Below are positions 49,095-58,151 of a stretch of 64,000 nucleotides of DNA, piece after piece. The notes below the pieces were generated by a model. The model saw only the letters and a program-made list of their open reading frames with translations. It had not been told where the DNA came from and searched no databases. Source of the stretch: DASUPK01 sp963743575 (lineage in GTDB: Bacteria > Actinomycetota > Thermoleophilia > Solirubrobacterales > 70-9); assembly GCA_963743575.1 (NCBI GenBank), contig CAVUQC010000004.1, positions 248,001 to 312,000 on the forward strand, in the 5' to 3' direction. Both the position numbers and the translations under genes were made by a program. Within the stretch, counting starts at the first letter, position 1. Each line of letters begins with the position of its first letter.

Positions 49095-50435
49095 ATGGCA
49101 GATGTCGAGGGCTTGCGCGAATCGCTCAGGGGCGACCTGCTGGTCGAGGGTGACCACGACTACGACGGCGCCCGCCTCTGCTTCAACCTGCTGATCGACC
49201 GCCACCCGGCCGTGATCGCGCGCTGCGTCGATGCCGACGACGTCGCCGCCGCGCTCGCCTTCGCGCAGGAGAACGACCTGGAGATCGCCGTGCGTGGAGG
49301 AGGCCACAACCCCGCCGGCCATTGCGCCGTCGACGACGGCCTCGTCATCGACCTGACCAAGATGCGGAAGGTCGAGGTCGATCCCGACGAGCGGATCGCG
49401 CGCTCCGGCGGCGGCGCCACCTGGCTCGACTTCGACCAGGCGACCCAGGCCCACGGCTTCGTCACGCCCGGCGGGGTGGTCGGCTCGACCGGCGTCACCG
49501 GCCTCACCCTCGGCGGCGGCATCGGCCACCTCACCGCCCAGTACGGGCTCACCTGCGACAACCTGCTCGGCGCCACGCTCGTGACCCCGGCGGAGGGGAT
49601 CGTCCACACCGAGGACGCCGGCCACGAGGACCTCCTCTGGGGCCTGCGCGGCGGCGGCGGCAACTTCGGCGTCGTGACCGAGCTGCGGATGTGGCTCCAT
49701 CCGCTCGAGCGGGTCGTCGGCGGCAAGCTCGAGTACGAGGGGGAGGCGGTCGCTGGGGCGCTCCGTGCCTTCCGCGACGCGGTCGCTGCCGCCGGCACCG
49801 ACCTCAGCATCCAGGCGCAGCTCTCCGTCTCGGACGACCTCACCCCCCAGCTGGTCGTGGTCCCCTGCTACACGGGCGAGGGGGAGGAGGTGGCCGAGCT
49901 CGACGGGCTGCGCGCCGCCGACGGACTGGTCAACGACACGGTTCGCCCCCAGGGCTTCATCGACCAGCAGCTCGTCTTCAACCCCGGCTACGGCGTCGAT
50001 CGCAACTACTGGAAGGGCCACTTCGTGCGCGAGCTCCCCGACGAGCTGATCGACCAGATCATCGAGCGCATGAAGGTCCTCGGCCGCCCACCGGGAGGGA
50101 TCCTGTTCGAGTCGTTGCACGGCGCCTCGAAGGACGTCGACCCGGAGAGCGCCGCCCTCGGCTATCGCGACGCCGCCTTCAACATCAGCGTGATGGCGGA
50201 CTGGCTCGATCCGGCCCTCGACGACGAGTCAATCGCCTGGGCGCGCGAGACGGCCGCGGCCCTCGAGCCCTGGGCGACGAGCGGCGGCTACGCCAACTAC
50301 ATGCAGGCGGACGAGCCGATCGAGCGGGTGCGTGCGGCGTTCGGCTCGGACAACTTCGCGCGCCTCCAGGCGCTGAAGTCGCGCTACGACCCCGAAAACG
50401 TCCTGCACCGGAACCAGAACATCCCGCCGCGATAA
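49095..50435 (+). CDS. FAD-linked oxidoreductase, berberine-bridge type (second paralogue)
   Basis: A 446-residue enzyme of the same PCMH/BBE family as the paralogue at 43.5 kb. Here both covalent-flavin residues are present: His71 in VRGGGHNPAGH and Cys154 in YGLTCDNLLG. The flavin should be bicovalently bound, giving a high redox potential and oxygen-linked turnover. The BBE C-terminal motif is SRYDPENVLHRNQNIPP. It is co-translated with the upstream DHFR-like reductase gene. The substrate is unknown. Confidence 0.9.
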   Translation: MADVEGLRESLRGDLLVEGDHDYDGARLCFNLLIDRHPAVIARCVDADDVAAALAFAQENDLEIAVRGGGHNPAGHCAVDDGLVIDLTKMRKVEVDPDERIARSGGGATWLDFDQATQAHGFVTPGGVVGSTGVTGLTLGGGIGHLTAQYGLTCDNLLGATLVTPAEGIVHTEDAGHEDLLWGLRGGGGNFGVVTELRMWLHPLERVVGGKLEYEGEAVAGALRAFRDAVAAAGTDLSIQAQLSVSDDLTPQLVVVPCYTGEGEEVAELDGLRAADGLVNDTVRPQGFIDQQLVFNPGYGVDRNYWKGHFVRELPDELIDQIIERMKVLGRPPGGILFESLHGASKDVDPESAALGYRDAAFNISVMADWLDPALDDESIAWARETAAALEPWATSGGYANYMQADEPIERVRAAFGSDNFARLQALKSRYDPENVLHRNQNIPPR

Positions 50436-50469
50436 GGATTTGATGAGTGCCCCGCCATACGGTCGGGGT

Positions 50470-51009
50470 ATGAAGATCTCTCGGCGAACGGCTCGCGTGC
50501 TTGGCCTGGCGGCGGCGACCTCCGCCGCCCTTGCGGTGGGCGCGTCGAGCACCATCGCCAAGGACGCCAAGTGGACCGGCCCGGTCAACCAACCGCCACT
50601 GTCCCTGGGGCAGGCCTCGGTTGAGCTCAAGGTCCACCTCGGCCACAAGTTCCACCACTCCAAGAAGCTCGTTCCCAAGAACCTCCTGGCGAAAGCGATC
50701 AACGTCTACTTCCGGTGCGCCGACGGCGAGGCCTACTACCCGACCGACGGGGGCGGTGGCGATGCGGTGACCACCACCCACACGAGCATCGAGGAGACGA
50801 TCTTCGTCAAGAAGAACAAGACCTTCAACGTCACCGACAGCACCTCGGGCGACATCGACTCAGGGAGTTTCAATCTCCAGGGCAAGTTCACCGGTCGCAC
50901 GGCCAGCGGCACTCTGCGCATGGAGAACCACTACAACGACGGATCCAACCACGGTGACTACCGCACCTGTGACACCGGCGTGCTGAACTGGACGGCCTCG
51001 GCCCCCTAG
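50470..51009 (+). CDS. secreted protein, unknown
   Basis: A 179-residue exported protein with a signal peptide (1-29) and a beta-rich body (VELKVHLGHKFHHSKKLVPK, VTDSTSGDIDSGSFNLQGKF, TASGTLRMENHY). The end has a single Cys (DYRTCDTGVLNW); another sits mid-protein (YFRCADGEAYY), so a disulfide is possible. No family is recognised. It may be a small surface protein. Confidence 0.6.
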   Translation: MKISRRTARVLGLAAATSAALAVGASSTIAKDAKWTGPVNQPPLSLGQASVELKVHLGHKFHHSKKLVPKNLLAKAINVYFRCADGEAYYPTDGGGGDAVTTTHTSIEETIFVKKNKTFNVTDSTSGDIDSGSFNLQGKFTGRTASGTLRMENHYNDGSNHGDYRTCDTGVLNWTASAP

Positions 51010-51020
51010 CTCACCGGTCG

Positions 51021-51890
51021 TTATTCGAAGGCGCTCTGAACCGAAGCGCCGATCCCGATCATCCCCGGGCCCGCGTGGGCCCCGAGCACCGGGCCGACCT
51101 CGGAGACATACAGCGGGTCGCGGCCGAAGATCGGCCGGCAGCTGTCCACCAGATGCTCGGCCGACTCCGGGTCGCGGATGTGCTGCACGACCCAGGCGTC
51201 GGCACCCTCGCTCTGGCGCTGGCGCGCGTAGTCGACGAGGCGGGCCACGGCCCGCGATCGGGTCCGGACCTGGCAGACCGGTTCGACCTCTTCGCCGAAG
51301 GTGAGGATCGGCTTGATCTTCAGAGTGGTTCCAATCGCCGCCCGTGCCGCCCCGATCCGCCCGCCGCGACGCAGGTACTCGAGCGTGTCCAGCGAGAACC
51401 AGATTCCGCCGGCGTCCCGGGCGCGCTCGGCCTGAGCGACGACCTCCTCGGCGCTCGCCCCGCCGCTCGCTGCGATCATCGCCGAGAGGAGGACCATCCC
51501 GGTTCCGCCCGCCGCGCTGCGGCTGTCAACGGTGTGGATCCGCTCGCCGCCCTTGCCCTCGGAGCGCAGCTGCTCGATCGCCTGGCCCGCGGTCTCGAGG
51601 GTGCCGGAGATCCCGGCGGAGATGTGCACCGAGACGATCTCCCGACCGTCGGCGAGCAGCGGCTCATAGACCGTGGTGAAGTCGCCGACCGAAGGCTGTG
51701 AGGTGGTGACGGCTTCGCCGCTCGCGCGCAACCGCTCGTAGAAGTCGTCGTAGTCGGTGATCTCCGACTCACGCTCCTGCGTGCCGTTCATCCCCACGTA
51801 GAGGCTGACCAGCTCCACGCCATGGCGCTCGGTCAGCTCAGGGGGGAGATAGGAGGTTGTGTCGGCGACAATCGCCGGTCCGGTTGCCAC
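51021..51890 (-). CDS. DegV-family fatty acid-binding protein
   Basis: A 289-residue DegV protein (AIVADTTSYLPPELTERHGV, VTTSQPSVGDFTTVYEPLL, ISAGISGTLETAGQAIEQL, VDSRSAAGGTGMVLL, DTLEYLRRGGRIGAARAAIG). DegV/FakB proteins bind fatty acids and present them to the FakA kinase for phosphorylation. FakA is not encoded nearby. Closely convergent with the small secreted protein gene. Confidence 0.93.
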   Translation of the reverse strand: MATGPAIVADTTSYLPPELTERHGVELVSLYVGMNGTQERESEITDYDDFYERLRASGEAVTTSQPSVGDFTTVYEPLLADGREIVSVHISAGISGTLETAGQAIEQLRSEGKGGERIHTVDSRSAAGGTGMVLLSAMIAASGGASAEEVVAQAERARDAGGIWFSLDTLEYLRRGGRIGAARAAIGTTLKIKPILTFGEEVEPVCQVRTRSRAVARLVDYARQRQSEGADAWVVQHIRDPESAEHLVDSCRPIFGRDPLYVSEVGPVLGAHAGPGMIGIGASVQSAFE

Positions 51891-51939
51891 CGCGGGCGTT
51901 TGTAGCAGGTGTCCCTAAGGCTTCAGCGCCACGCCGGGC

Positions 51940-52512
51940 TCAGAGCCCGAGCCCGCGTACGCCGGACTCGTTCCAGCCCAGGTGGTGGGCCAGCTCGTGC
52001 TTCACGGTGCGCTCCACCTGCGCCCGGAGCAAATCCGGGTTTTGCCCGAAGTCGCGCTCCAGCGTGTCCTGGTAGATCACGATCCGGTCGGGATAGATGT
52101 CGCGGGCGACCGTGCCGCCCATGTACATCCCGTAGGCCCGGTGCTCGTGCCCGAGGTTGGAGATCACCACCGGCGTGTCTTCGAGCAGCGCCTGGAACTC
52201 CGGGGGCAGGTTGTCGATCGCCTCGATCACGAGCAGGTCGAACTCGGTCGGCGGATAGTCGGGTGCAGGAAGGGCGGCGAGCGCCTCGCTGCGGTCAACG
52301 AGCTTCCGGAACTCGGGCTCGGGCATCTCCTCGCCGATCATCGCCGTGGTGATCCAGGCCATGATCAGGATGAGGGCGAGAGCGCCGACCGCGATGGTCA
52401 CGAGGCCGCTGAGGTGCGCGAAAGACGGCGGGTTGAAGAGCAGCAGGAGGAGCCCGGCGACGAATGCGGCGACCGCCGCGGCGCGCAACGGAGGAAGGAG
52501 GATCTCCCGCAT
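51940..52512 (-). CDS. membrane-anchored zincin metallopeptidase-like protein
   Basis: A 190-residue protein with two N-terminal helices (about 9-27 and 37-55). A Zincin_1-type domain follows (PTEFDLLVIEAIDNLPPEFQ, GTVARDIYPDRIVIYQDTL) with the zinc motif VKHELAHHLGW (HExxH). The ATG at the third residue was used. The soluble domain should be cytoplasmic or outside depending on topology; activity in this family is not firmly established. It lies 49 nt from the DegV gene on the same strand. Confidence 0.78.
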   Translation of the reverse strand: MREILLPPLRAAAVAAFVAGLLLLLFNPPSFAHLSGLVTIAVGALALILIMAWITTAMIGEEMPEPEFRKLVDRSEALAALPAPDYPPTEFDLLVIEAIDNLPPEFQALLEDTPVVISNLGHEHRAYGMYMGGTVARDIYPDRIVIYQDTLERDFGQNPDLLRAQVERTVKHELAHHLGWNESGVRGLGL

Positions 52513-52567
52513 AGACAAAGGGTAGGGAGTGATTGACCTGCCCAGTCCGCAGCGCTAGCTTTGGCCC

Positions 52568-53617
52568 ATGGGCGCAGAGCAGATGACCGGACTGGTCATC
52601 GAGGCCGACGACCCGCTCGACAACCGCATCAAACTCGGGCGGAGCGGGAAGGGTCAGGTCCGCATCCTGGTGGACTCGAACCCGAGCCCGATCTACGTCG
52701 CGCGGGACTTCAAGCTGGACAAGGATCATTGGCCCGTGGTGGGCATGGAGCTGCCGGTCACGATCGATCCCGCCGAGCCGGGGAAGTTCGAGATCCGCTG
52801 GGATGAGGTGCCGAGCATGGAGCAGCGAGCCGCCGCCAACGATCCGACCCTCGCGGATCCGGTCGGCGCCAGGAAGGGGGCCCAGCAGGCGCTGCTCGAA
52901 TCGGGGGCGGCGGGACCGGCCGGCCCGTATGCGCCGTCGGGTGAGCTCCGCGAGACGATCGTCAATGCGCAGGCCGAGGCGGGCAAGCAGGGCGACGGCC
53001 GCCCCGACCACTGGCAGGAGTCACTCGATCAGGCATCGCAGGCGTCCGCGCCGCCCGGCAAGACGCGCGCGGTGGTCCTGTTCGCGGCGAGCGAGGCGAC
53101 CCTCCGCACCGAGGGCGGCCAGGCGGACGGGACCGGCGGCCAGCAATACCCGGACCGTCACGGCAAACACGACGCTGTGCTCGCGGTGTACGTCCCCGGC
53201 AGCGAGCCCTACGCCGTCTACAAGCCGAAGTTCAAGCACAAGGGGGGCAAGGGCCTCGCGCTAGGCGCCGGACTCCCGGCCCTGGTCTCCTCGAGCGATT
53301 CCTCCGACGTCGAGATTCTCTGGGACGAGCTGCCCTCGGCGCGGGAGCAGACGAAGCAGACGGTCGCCGAGGCCATGCAGGCCACCCAGGACCGCATGGC
53401 CGCGATGAACACCCAGATGGCCCCGCCGCCCGCAACCGCGGACCCGCCGCCGCCTCCGCTCGACCGCCCTGGAGTGACGCCGGAGATGAAGGCGATGATG
53501 CTCCAGAACGCGAAGCTGGCCGTCTCGGCGGCCCCGCCGGGGATGCGCCAGATGATCATCGAGCAGTACCGGAGCGCCGGGATCCAGATCGACGAGGAAG
53601 GCAACCCGCTGGAGTAG
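52568..53617 (+). CDS. uncharacterised protein with an internal duplication
   Basis: A 349-residue cytoplasmic protein. Two about 60-residue segments match each other in pattern: VDSNPSPIYVARDFKLDKDH with FEIRWDEVPSMEQRA (residues 35-97) and VYVPGSEPYAVYKPKFKHKG with VEILWDELPSAREQTKQ (about 206-265). Each gives a beta-rich module ending in WDE(V/L)PS, then a helix. A Pro/Ala-rich linker and a short C-terminal helical domain (EMKAMMLQNAKLAVSAAPPG) follow. It may be a regulator or assembly factor. It lies 21 nt upstream of ftsH and is probably co-transcribed; function unknown. Confidence 0.65.
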   Translation: MGAEQMTGLVIEADDPLDNRIKLGRSGKGQVRILVDSNPSPIYVARDFKLDKDHWPVVGMELPVTIDPAEPGKFEIRWDEVPSMEQRAAANDPTLADPVGARKGAQQALLESGAAGPAGPYAPSGELRETIVNAQAEAGKQGDGRPDHWQESLDQASQASAPPGKTRAVVLFAASEATLRTEGGQADGTGGQQYPDRHGKHDAVLAVYVPGSEPYAVYKPKFKHKGGKGLALGAGLPALVSSSDSSDVEILWDELPSAREQTKQTVAEAMQATQDRMAAMNTQMAPPPATADPPPPPLDRPGVTPEMKAMMLQNAKLAVSAAPPGMRQMIIEQYRSAGIQIDEEGNPLE

Positions 53618-53638
53618 TCGGCTGGGTACGCTGGGTCC

Positions 53639-55681
53639 TTGGCCTCCGACTCGGCCACAGAGACAACCGCCCCCAAGGACGCTCCGCCGGCGAAGCCTCC
53701 GCCTCCGGAGAACCATCCCGCCGGCTGGCGCGTCGACCCGGCGCCCGACGGCCGCGGCGCTCCCCCGCCACAGAAGCCGCCGATGATCCCGCGGAGCAGG
53801 ATGTGGATCGCGTTCCTGCTCGGCCTGCTCGCGGTGAACCTCCTGATCTCGTTCCTGACCAGCGGTGCCGCCGATCGCCCGCGCGTTCCCTATCAGCCGT
53901 TCTTCCTCAACCAGGTCCAGGCGCAGAACGTCAGCGAGATCAGCTCGAAGGGCGACTCGATCGAGGGGACGCTCAAGAACCAGACGAACTACGACCCTCC
54001 GGGCAGCGACAAGCCATTCGAGGTGACGAAGTTCAAGACCGAGGTCCCGTCATTCGTCGATCACGGCCAGCTCACCAACGTCCTCACCCAGGCGGGCGTG
54101 ACCATCAACGCCGAGCCCGCGGACTCCGGACGCTCGGTCTTCTGGACTCTGGTCCTCGGCTTCCTCCCCTGGCTGCTGATCATCGGCTTCTTCATCTGGA
54201 TCGCGCGGCGCCAGGCGGGCGGGGGAGGGGGCGGCATCCTCGGCGGCTTCGGCCGCACCAACGCCCGACGCGTCAATCCCGATGAGGAGCAGCGCGTCAA
54301 CTTCGGGGACGTGGCCGGCATCGACGAGGCCGAGGACGAGCTCGTCGAGATCGTCGACTTTCTGAAGAACCCGGGGCGCTACACGAAGCTGGGGGCTCGG
54401 GTCCCGCACGGCGTCCTGCTCTACGGGCCGCCGGGGACCGGTAAGACCCTGCTCGCCCGCGCTGTCGCCGGCGAGGCGCACGCCGCCTTCTTCCACCTGT
54501 CCGCGAGCGAGTTCGTCGAGGCGATCGTGGGAGTGGGAGCCTCGCGCGTCCGCGACCTCTTCAAGCAGGCGAAGGAGGCGGCGCCGGCGATCATCTTCAT
54601 CGACGAGCTCGACGCGATCGGCCGCTCGCGCTCGGGCAACTACGCCGGCATCAGCGGCGGCAACGACGAGCGCGAGCAGACGCTCAACCAGATCCTCACC
54701 GAGATGGACGGCTTCGAGCCCGGCACCAACGTGATCGTCCTTGGCGCGACGAACCGCCCCGAGATCCTCGACCCCGCTCTGCTGCGCCCGGGCCGCTTCG
54801 ATCGCCGCATCGCGGTCAGCGCCCCCGACCAGCCGGGCCGCGTCGAGATCCTCAAGATCCACACCAAGGACGTGCCGCTGGCCGACAGCGTCGACCTGGA
54901 CCGGATCGCCGCCTCCATCCCGGGCTCGACCGGCGCCGACATCGCCCTGCTCGTCAACGAGGCCGCCCTCACCGCCGCTCGCAACGACCACACCAAGGTC
55001 GAGCAGAGCGACTTCACGGAGTCGATCGAGAAGATCCTGCTCGGCGCCGAGCGCCAGATCGTGATGACCGACGAGGACCGCAAGCGCACCGCCTACCACG
55101 AGTCCGGCCACGCCTTGGTCGGAATGCTCACCCCGGGCGCGGACCCGGTGCGGAAGATCTCGATCATCCCGCGCGGCCAGGCCCTCGGCGTCACGCTCAG
55201 CACCCCGGAGAGCGACCGCTACAACTACCGTCGCGAGGAGCTCCTGGCCCAGATCAAGGTCGCCCTGGGCGGCCGCGCCGCGGAGAAGGTCATCTTCGAC
55301 GACCTGAGCACTGGGGCCGAATCCGACATCCAGAACCTCACCCAGGTAGCCCGCGGCATGGTCGGCCGCTGGGGCATGAGCGACGCAATCGGCCCAATCG
55401 CGGTCACCAACGGCCGCGCCGGCGGACCGCTCCTGCCCGGTGCGGAGCCAGCCTCGGAGCCGACCCAGGAGCTGGTGGACCAGGAGGTCCGGCGGATCGT
55501 GGACGAGTCGGAGCGCGACGTGGTCGAGTTGCTCACCCGGGAGCGGGACCGACTCGAGTCGCTCGCCAACGCGTTGCTAGAGCGGGAGACGCTCGACCAG
55601 CCGGAGGCCTATGAGGTTGCCGGCGTGCCGCTGCCGGATGGCGGTGCCGCCGAGCAGGCGAAGGCCCCACTGGCGACCTAG
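53639..55681 (+). CDS. ftsH: ATP-dependent zinc metalloprotease FtsH
   Basis: A 680-residue membrane AAA+ protease. Two N-terminal helices (about 55-74 and 162-184) flank an extracellular segment. The AAA domain carries Walker A (YGPPGTGKTLLARAV), Walker B (IIFIDELDAIG), the second region of homology (LRPGRFDRRIAVSAPD) and a sensor. The zinc protease domain carries YHESGHALVGM (HExxH) and DDLSTGAESDIQNLTQVAR. It degrades membrane and regulatory proteins. TTG start. The C-terminus is proline-poor and short. It converges on the Cys-rich copper-storage gene, 7 nt away. Confidence 0.96.
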   Translation: MASDSATETTAPKDAPPAKPPPPENHPAGWRVDPAPDGRGAPPPQKPPMIPRSRMWIAFLLGLLAVNLLISFLTSGAADRPRVPYQPFFLNQVQAQNVSEISSKGDSIEGTLKNQTNYDPPGSDKPFEVTKFKTEVPSFVDHGQLTNVLTQAGVTINAEPADSGRSVFWTLVLGFLPWLLIIGFFIWIARRQAGGGGGGILGGFGRTNARRVNPDEEQRVNFGDVAGIDEAEDELVEIVDFLKNPGRYTKLGARVPHGVLLYGPPGTGKTLLARAVAGEAHAAFFHLSASEFVEAIVGVGASRVRDLFKQAKEAAPAIIFIDELDAIGRSRSGNYAGISGGNDEREQTLNQILTEMDGFEPGTNVIVLGATNRPEILDPALLRPGRFDRRIAVSAPDQPGRVEILKIHTKDVPLADSVDLDRIAASIPGSTGADIALLVNEAALTAARNDHTKVEQSDFTESIEKILLGAERQIVMTDEDRKRTAYHESGHALVGMLTPGADPVRKISIIPRGQALGVTLSTPESDRYNYRREELLAQIKVALGGRAAEKVIFDDLSTGAESDIQNLTQVARGMVGRWGMSDAIGPIAVTNGRAGGPLLPGAEPASEPTQELVDQEVRRIVDESERDVVELLTRERDRLESLANALLERETLDQPEAYEVAGVPLPDGGAAEQAKAPLAT

Positions 55682-55688
55682 CTCTGGG

Positions 55689-56111
55689 TCACGCCGGTGC
55701 CCCGATCGCCTCGAGCACGTCGGAACATGCCTGCTCGCAGCGCCTGCACGCCTCCCCACAGAGCCGGCAGTGCTCGTGGTGCTCCGCGTGGCGCTCGCAC
55801 TCGCTCGCGCAGATCGAACAGAGCTCCCAGCACGACGCCACCTGGGCACGAGCGGTCTCGGCGACGTACTCCGTCTGGCGGGTGAGGAGGCGGGCGGTTG
55901 CGTCGCAGACGTCGGCGCAGTCCAGACAGAGCCGCATACACCTGCGCATCTCGGCGACGTCATCCTCCGCCAGGTCCGCATCGGCGCATGCCGTGCAGCT
56001 CTGCAGGCAGGCGAGGCACTCGTCGATGCATCGGGCCAGCAGATCGCGATCGACCTGGGCGGGAGCCGGATGTGCCTCCAGCATCTCCTTCGACAGGGCA
56101 GTCGTGCCCAT
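55689..56111 (-). CDS. four-helix bundle Cys-rich (copper storage protein-like) protein
   Basis: A 140-residue protein with 18 cysteines placed on helices in a repeating CxxxC/CxxC pattern (CIDECLACLQSCTACADAD, CMRLCLDCADVC, ASCWELCSICASECERH, CRLCGEACRRCEQAC). This is the hallmark of DUF326/Csp proteins that store many Cu(I) ions in a four-helix bundle. AAAGGAG precedes the ATG. It starts the minus-strand run that continues with an ABC permease gene on the same strand beyond 29 nt upstream. No signal peptide, so cytoplasmic. Confidence 0.85.
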   Translation of the reverse strand: MGTTALSKEMLEAHPAPAQVDRDLLARCIDECLACLQSCTACADADLAEDDVAEMRRCMRLCLDCADVCDATARLLTRQTEYVAETARAQVASCWELCSICASECERHAEHHEHCRLCGEACRRCEQACSDVLEAIGAPA

Positions 56112-56140
56112 GGTTCTCCTTTCGGCGGTGGGAATCCAGC

Positions 56141-56944
56141 CTAAGGCTTGAGCTTCCGCCCGCTCGTGAAGAGGTACTGACTCCACGCCAGCAGCGCCAG
56201 GCACATGCCGGCGACCACCGCGAAGGCGATCCACGGGCTCACGTCGGAGACGCCCAGGAAGCCGTAGCGGATCGTCTCCACGACGTAGAAGAGCGGGTTC
56301 ACGTGGGACAGCTGCTCCCAGGGTGAGCCGAGGCGGCTGACGGAGTAGAAGACGCCGCCGAGGAAGGTGAGGGGGAGGATGACGATGTTGTTGATGAAGC
56401 TCGTGTGGTCGAAGGTCTCGGCGTAGATGCCGACGATCGTGCCGAGGGCCCCAAAGCCGACGACCAATAGCAATACGCCGAGGATGAGCAGCGCGGGGTG
56501 GATAACCGGTGCGCCGGTGATCGGAATCGCGCAGGCGGCGAGGCCGATGCCGATGATCAGGGCGCGGAAGGCGCCGCCGACCAGGTAGCCGAGGTTGACC
56601 TGCCAGTTGTGCATCGGGGCGGCGAGGACGTCGTCGATGTAGCGGTCGGAGCGTCCCTGGAAGATCGTGCTCGCGTTGTTCGAGTAGGCGGCCTGGGCCA
56701 TCGCCATCGCGACGAGGCCGGGGACGATGAACTGGTCGTAGTCGAAGCCATCGACCTGCTTGATCCGGCCACCCAGACTGAGCCCGAAGACGACGATGAA
56801 GAGGAGCGAGGAGACGACGGGCGCGAGCGTCGTCTGGGTCCAGAGGCGAAGGACGCGGTGGCATTCCCGGCGTGAGAGCCAGAGGAAGCCCTGCCAGGGG
56901 CGCGGCCCTTCGGCGACTGGCGTGCCGGCGACGGTGGACTCCAT
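56141..56944 (-). CDS. ABC-2 type transporter permease (drug-exporter class)
   Basis: A 267-residue membrane protein with six helices (APVVSSLLFIVVFGLSLGGR, VPGLVAMAMAQAAYSNNAST, ALLILGVLLLVVGFGALGTI, FINNIVILPLTFLGGVFY and others). It matches the DrrB/NodJ class that pairs with a daunorubicin-type ATPase. A matching ATPase is encoded on the same strand about 3 kb upstream, separated by four other genes. The substrate is unknown. Confidence 0.85.
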   Translation of the reverse strand: MESTVAGTPVAEGPRPWQGFLWLSRRECHRVLRLWTQTTLAPVVSSLLFIVVFGLSLGGRIKQVDGFDYDQFIVPGLVAMAMAQAAYSNNASTIFQGRSDRYIDDVLAAPMHNWQVNLGYLVGGAFRALIIGIGLAACAIPITGAPVIHPALLILGVLLLVVGFGALGTIVGIYAETFDHTSFINNIVILPLTFLGGVFYSVSRLGSPWEQLSHVNPLFYVVETIRYGFLGVSDVSPWIAFAVVAGMCLALLAWSQYLFTSGRKLKP

Positions 56945-56952
56945 TCGTCCCT

Positions 56953-57684
56953 TTATAGAGGGGCGCGTGCGCCGGGCTCGGGACCACCCACCTGCCGGAC
57001 CACCATCGCGTAGGCCGTGCCGGTGACCCCGGTGAAGACCGCCGCGAAGGCGAGCGCCGCCGTCAGTCCCGGCCCCTTCACCAGCAGCGCGCCGGCGATC
57101 GCGCCGCCCAGCATCGCCAGGACGGCCGCGGCGCGGGGCACCAGGTGCGCGGGCGAGGCCCCGGTGAGCGAGGTGCCCGCCTCGAAGCTCGCCGCGGCGA
57201 CCGTGAGCACGTTCGTCGGGAGCTCCGCGACGCCGGTTCGCCTCACGCCGGTGTTCCTCGCGCCCATCGCCATGCTGAGCGCCCCGATCAGGACCCAGGC
57301 GGAGAGCTCATCCTCGTGCACGTCGATCGCGGCGGCGATCACCGCGGCGCCCCCGACCAGCACGACCTCGAGGGCCATGCAGGCGATCAGCCCCCTTCCG
57401 GCTCGATCCGGAAAGCGCGACGCGAGAAAGCCGCCCGCCAGACCGCCCGGGATGAACGCGGCGATCGCAACCAGGGGCGCGACCACCGAGGATCCGCTCG
57501 CTCCGGCGATCCCGAATCCGAGGAAGAGGACGTTGCCGGTCATCATGGCCGCGAACACCTGGCCGAGACCGAGGAAGCTCAGGGCGTCGACGACGCCGGT
57601 CACGAAGGTGAGCGCCAGCAGAGTCAGCGCCAGCGGCTGGGTGACGCGTGGATGCCGCGAGTCGATCCCGGCCGCTTCCGACAC
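56953..57684 (-). CDS. DUF1275 (YoaK-like) membrane protein
   Basis: A 243-residue protein with about six helices, containing TFVTGVVDALSFLGLGQVFA, the MTGNVLFLGFG motif and ARNTGVRRTGVAELPTNVLT (MTGN and N-V-L pattern of DUF1275). Function of the family is unknown. It lies 8 nt upstream of the permease gene in transcription order and probably shares its transcript. Confidence 0.85.
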   Translation of the reverse strand: MSEAAGIDSRHPRVTQPLALTLLALTFVTGVVDALSFLGLGQVFAAMMTGNVLFLGFGIAGASGSSVVAPLVAIAAFIPGGLAGGFLASRFPDRAGRGLIACMALEVVLVGGAAVIAAAIDVHEDELSAWVLIGALSMAMGARNTGVRRTGVAELPTNVLTVAAASFEAGTSLTGASPAHLVPRAAAVLAMLGGAIAGALLVKGPGLTAALAFAAVFTGVTGTAYAMVVRQVGGPEPGARAPL

Positions 57685-57705
57685 GGCCAGAGCGTACGAA
57701 TGGGG

Positions 57706-58140
57706 TCAGATGCCGAGCGCGGCGCGGGCGTCCTCGAGCGTGTCGTACTGGAGGATCCGCGCGATCAGCCCGTCCCGCACCTCGCAGGCGTAGACCAGAT
57801 CGAGCTCGACCGGCACTCCGCTGCCCGAGCCCGTGCCCCGGTTGCTGACCGGCACGAGGACGAAGTCGCCCGCGTCGATGAAGTCGAGCCACTCGGTCCG
57901 GTAGTCGGTGAAGGGCTCCATCCAGGCCTGGAGGTAGCGGACCACGCCATTGACGCCGTTGTAGACCGGGTCGACGCCGGCTCCGATCCCGGACTCCAGT
58001 GTCCGCACCTCGATCTCCGGGGAGCACGAGCCGGCGAGCAGCTGGCGGATCGGTTCCGCGCCCCAGTCGATCTCGGCGACATTGATCCCCTGGAACGGAC
58101 CCAGCAGAGCCCGGACGACCTCCACATTCCCCTCGGACAT
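57706..58140 (-). CDS. SnoaL-like (NTF2 fold) protein
   Basis: A 144-residue protein with the NTF2/SnoaL pattern: MSEGNVEVVRALLGPFQGIN at the start, YNGVNGVVRYLQAWMEPFTD in the core, and IARILQYDTLEDARAALG at the end. Family members bind or isomerise small molecules. No catalytic assignment is possible. It lies 21 nt upstream of the DUF1275 gene (transcription order) and is divergent from another SnoaL-like gene. Confidence 0.78.
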   Translation of the reverse strand: MSEGNVEVVRALLGPFQGINVAEIDWGAEPIRQLLAGSCSPEIEVRTLESGIGAGVDPVYNGVNGVVRYLQAWMEPFTDYRTEWLDFIDAGDFVLVPVSNRGTGSGSGVPVELDLVYACEVRDGLIARILQYDTLEDARAALGI

Positions 58141-58151
58141 AGGATCGGATT

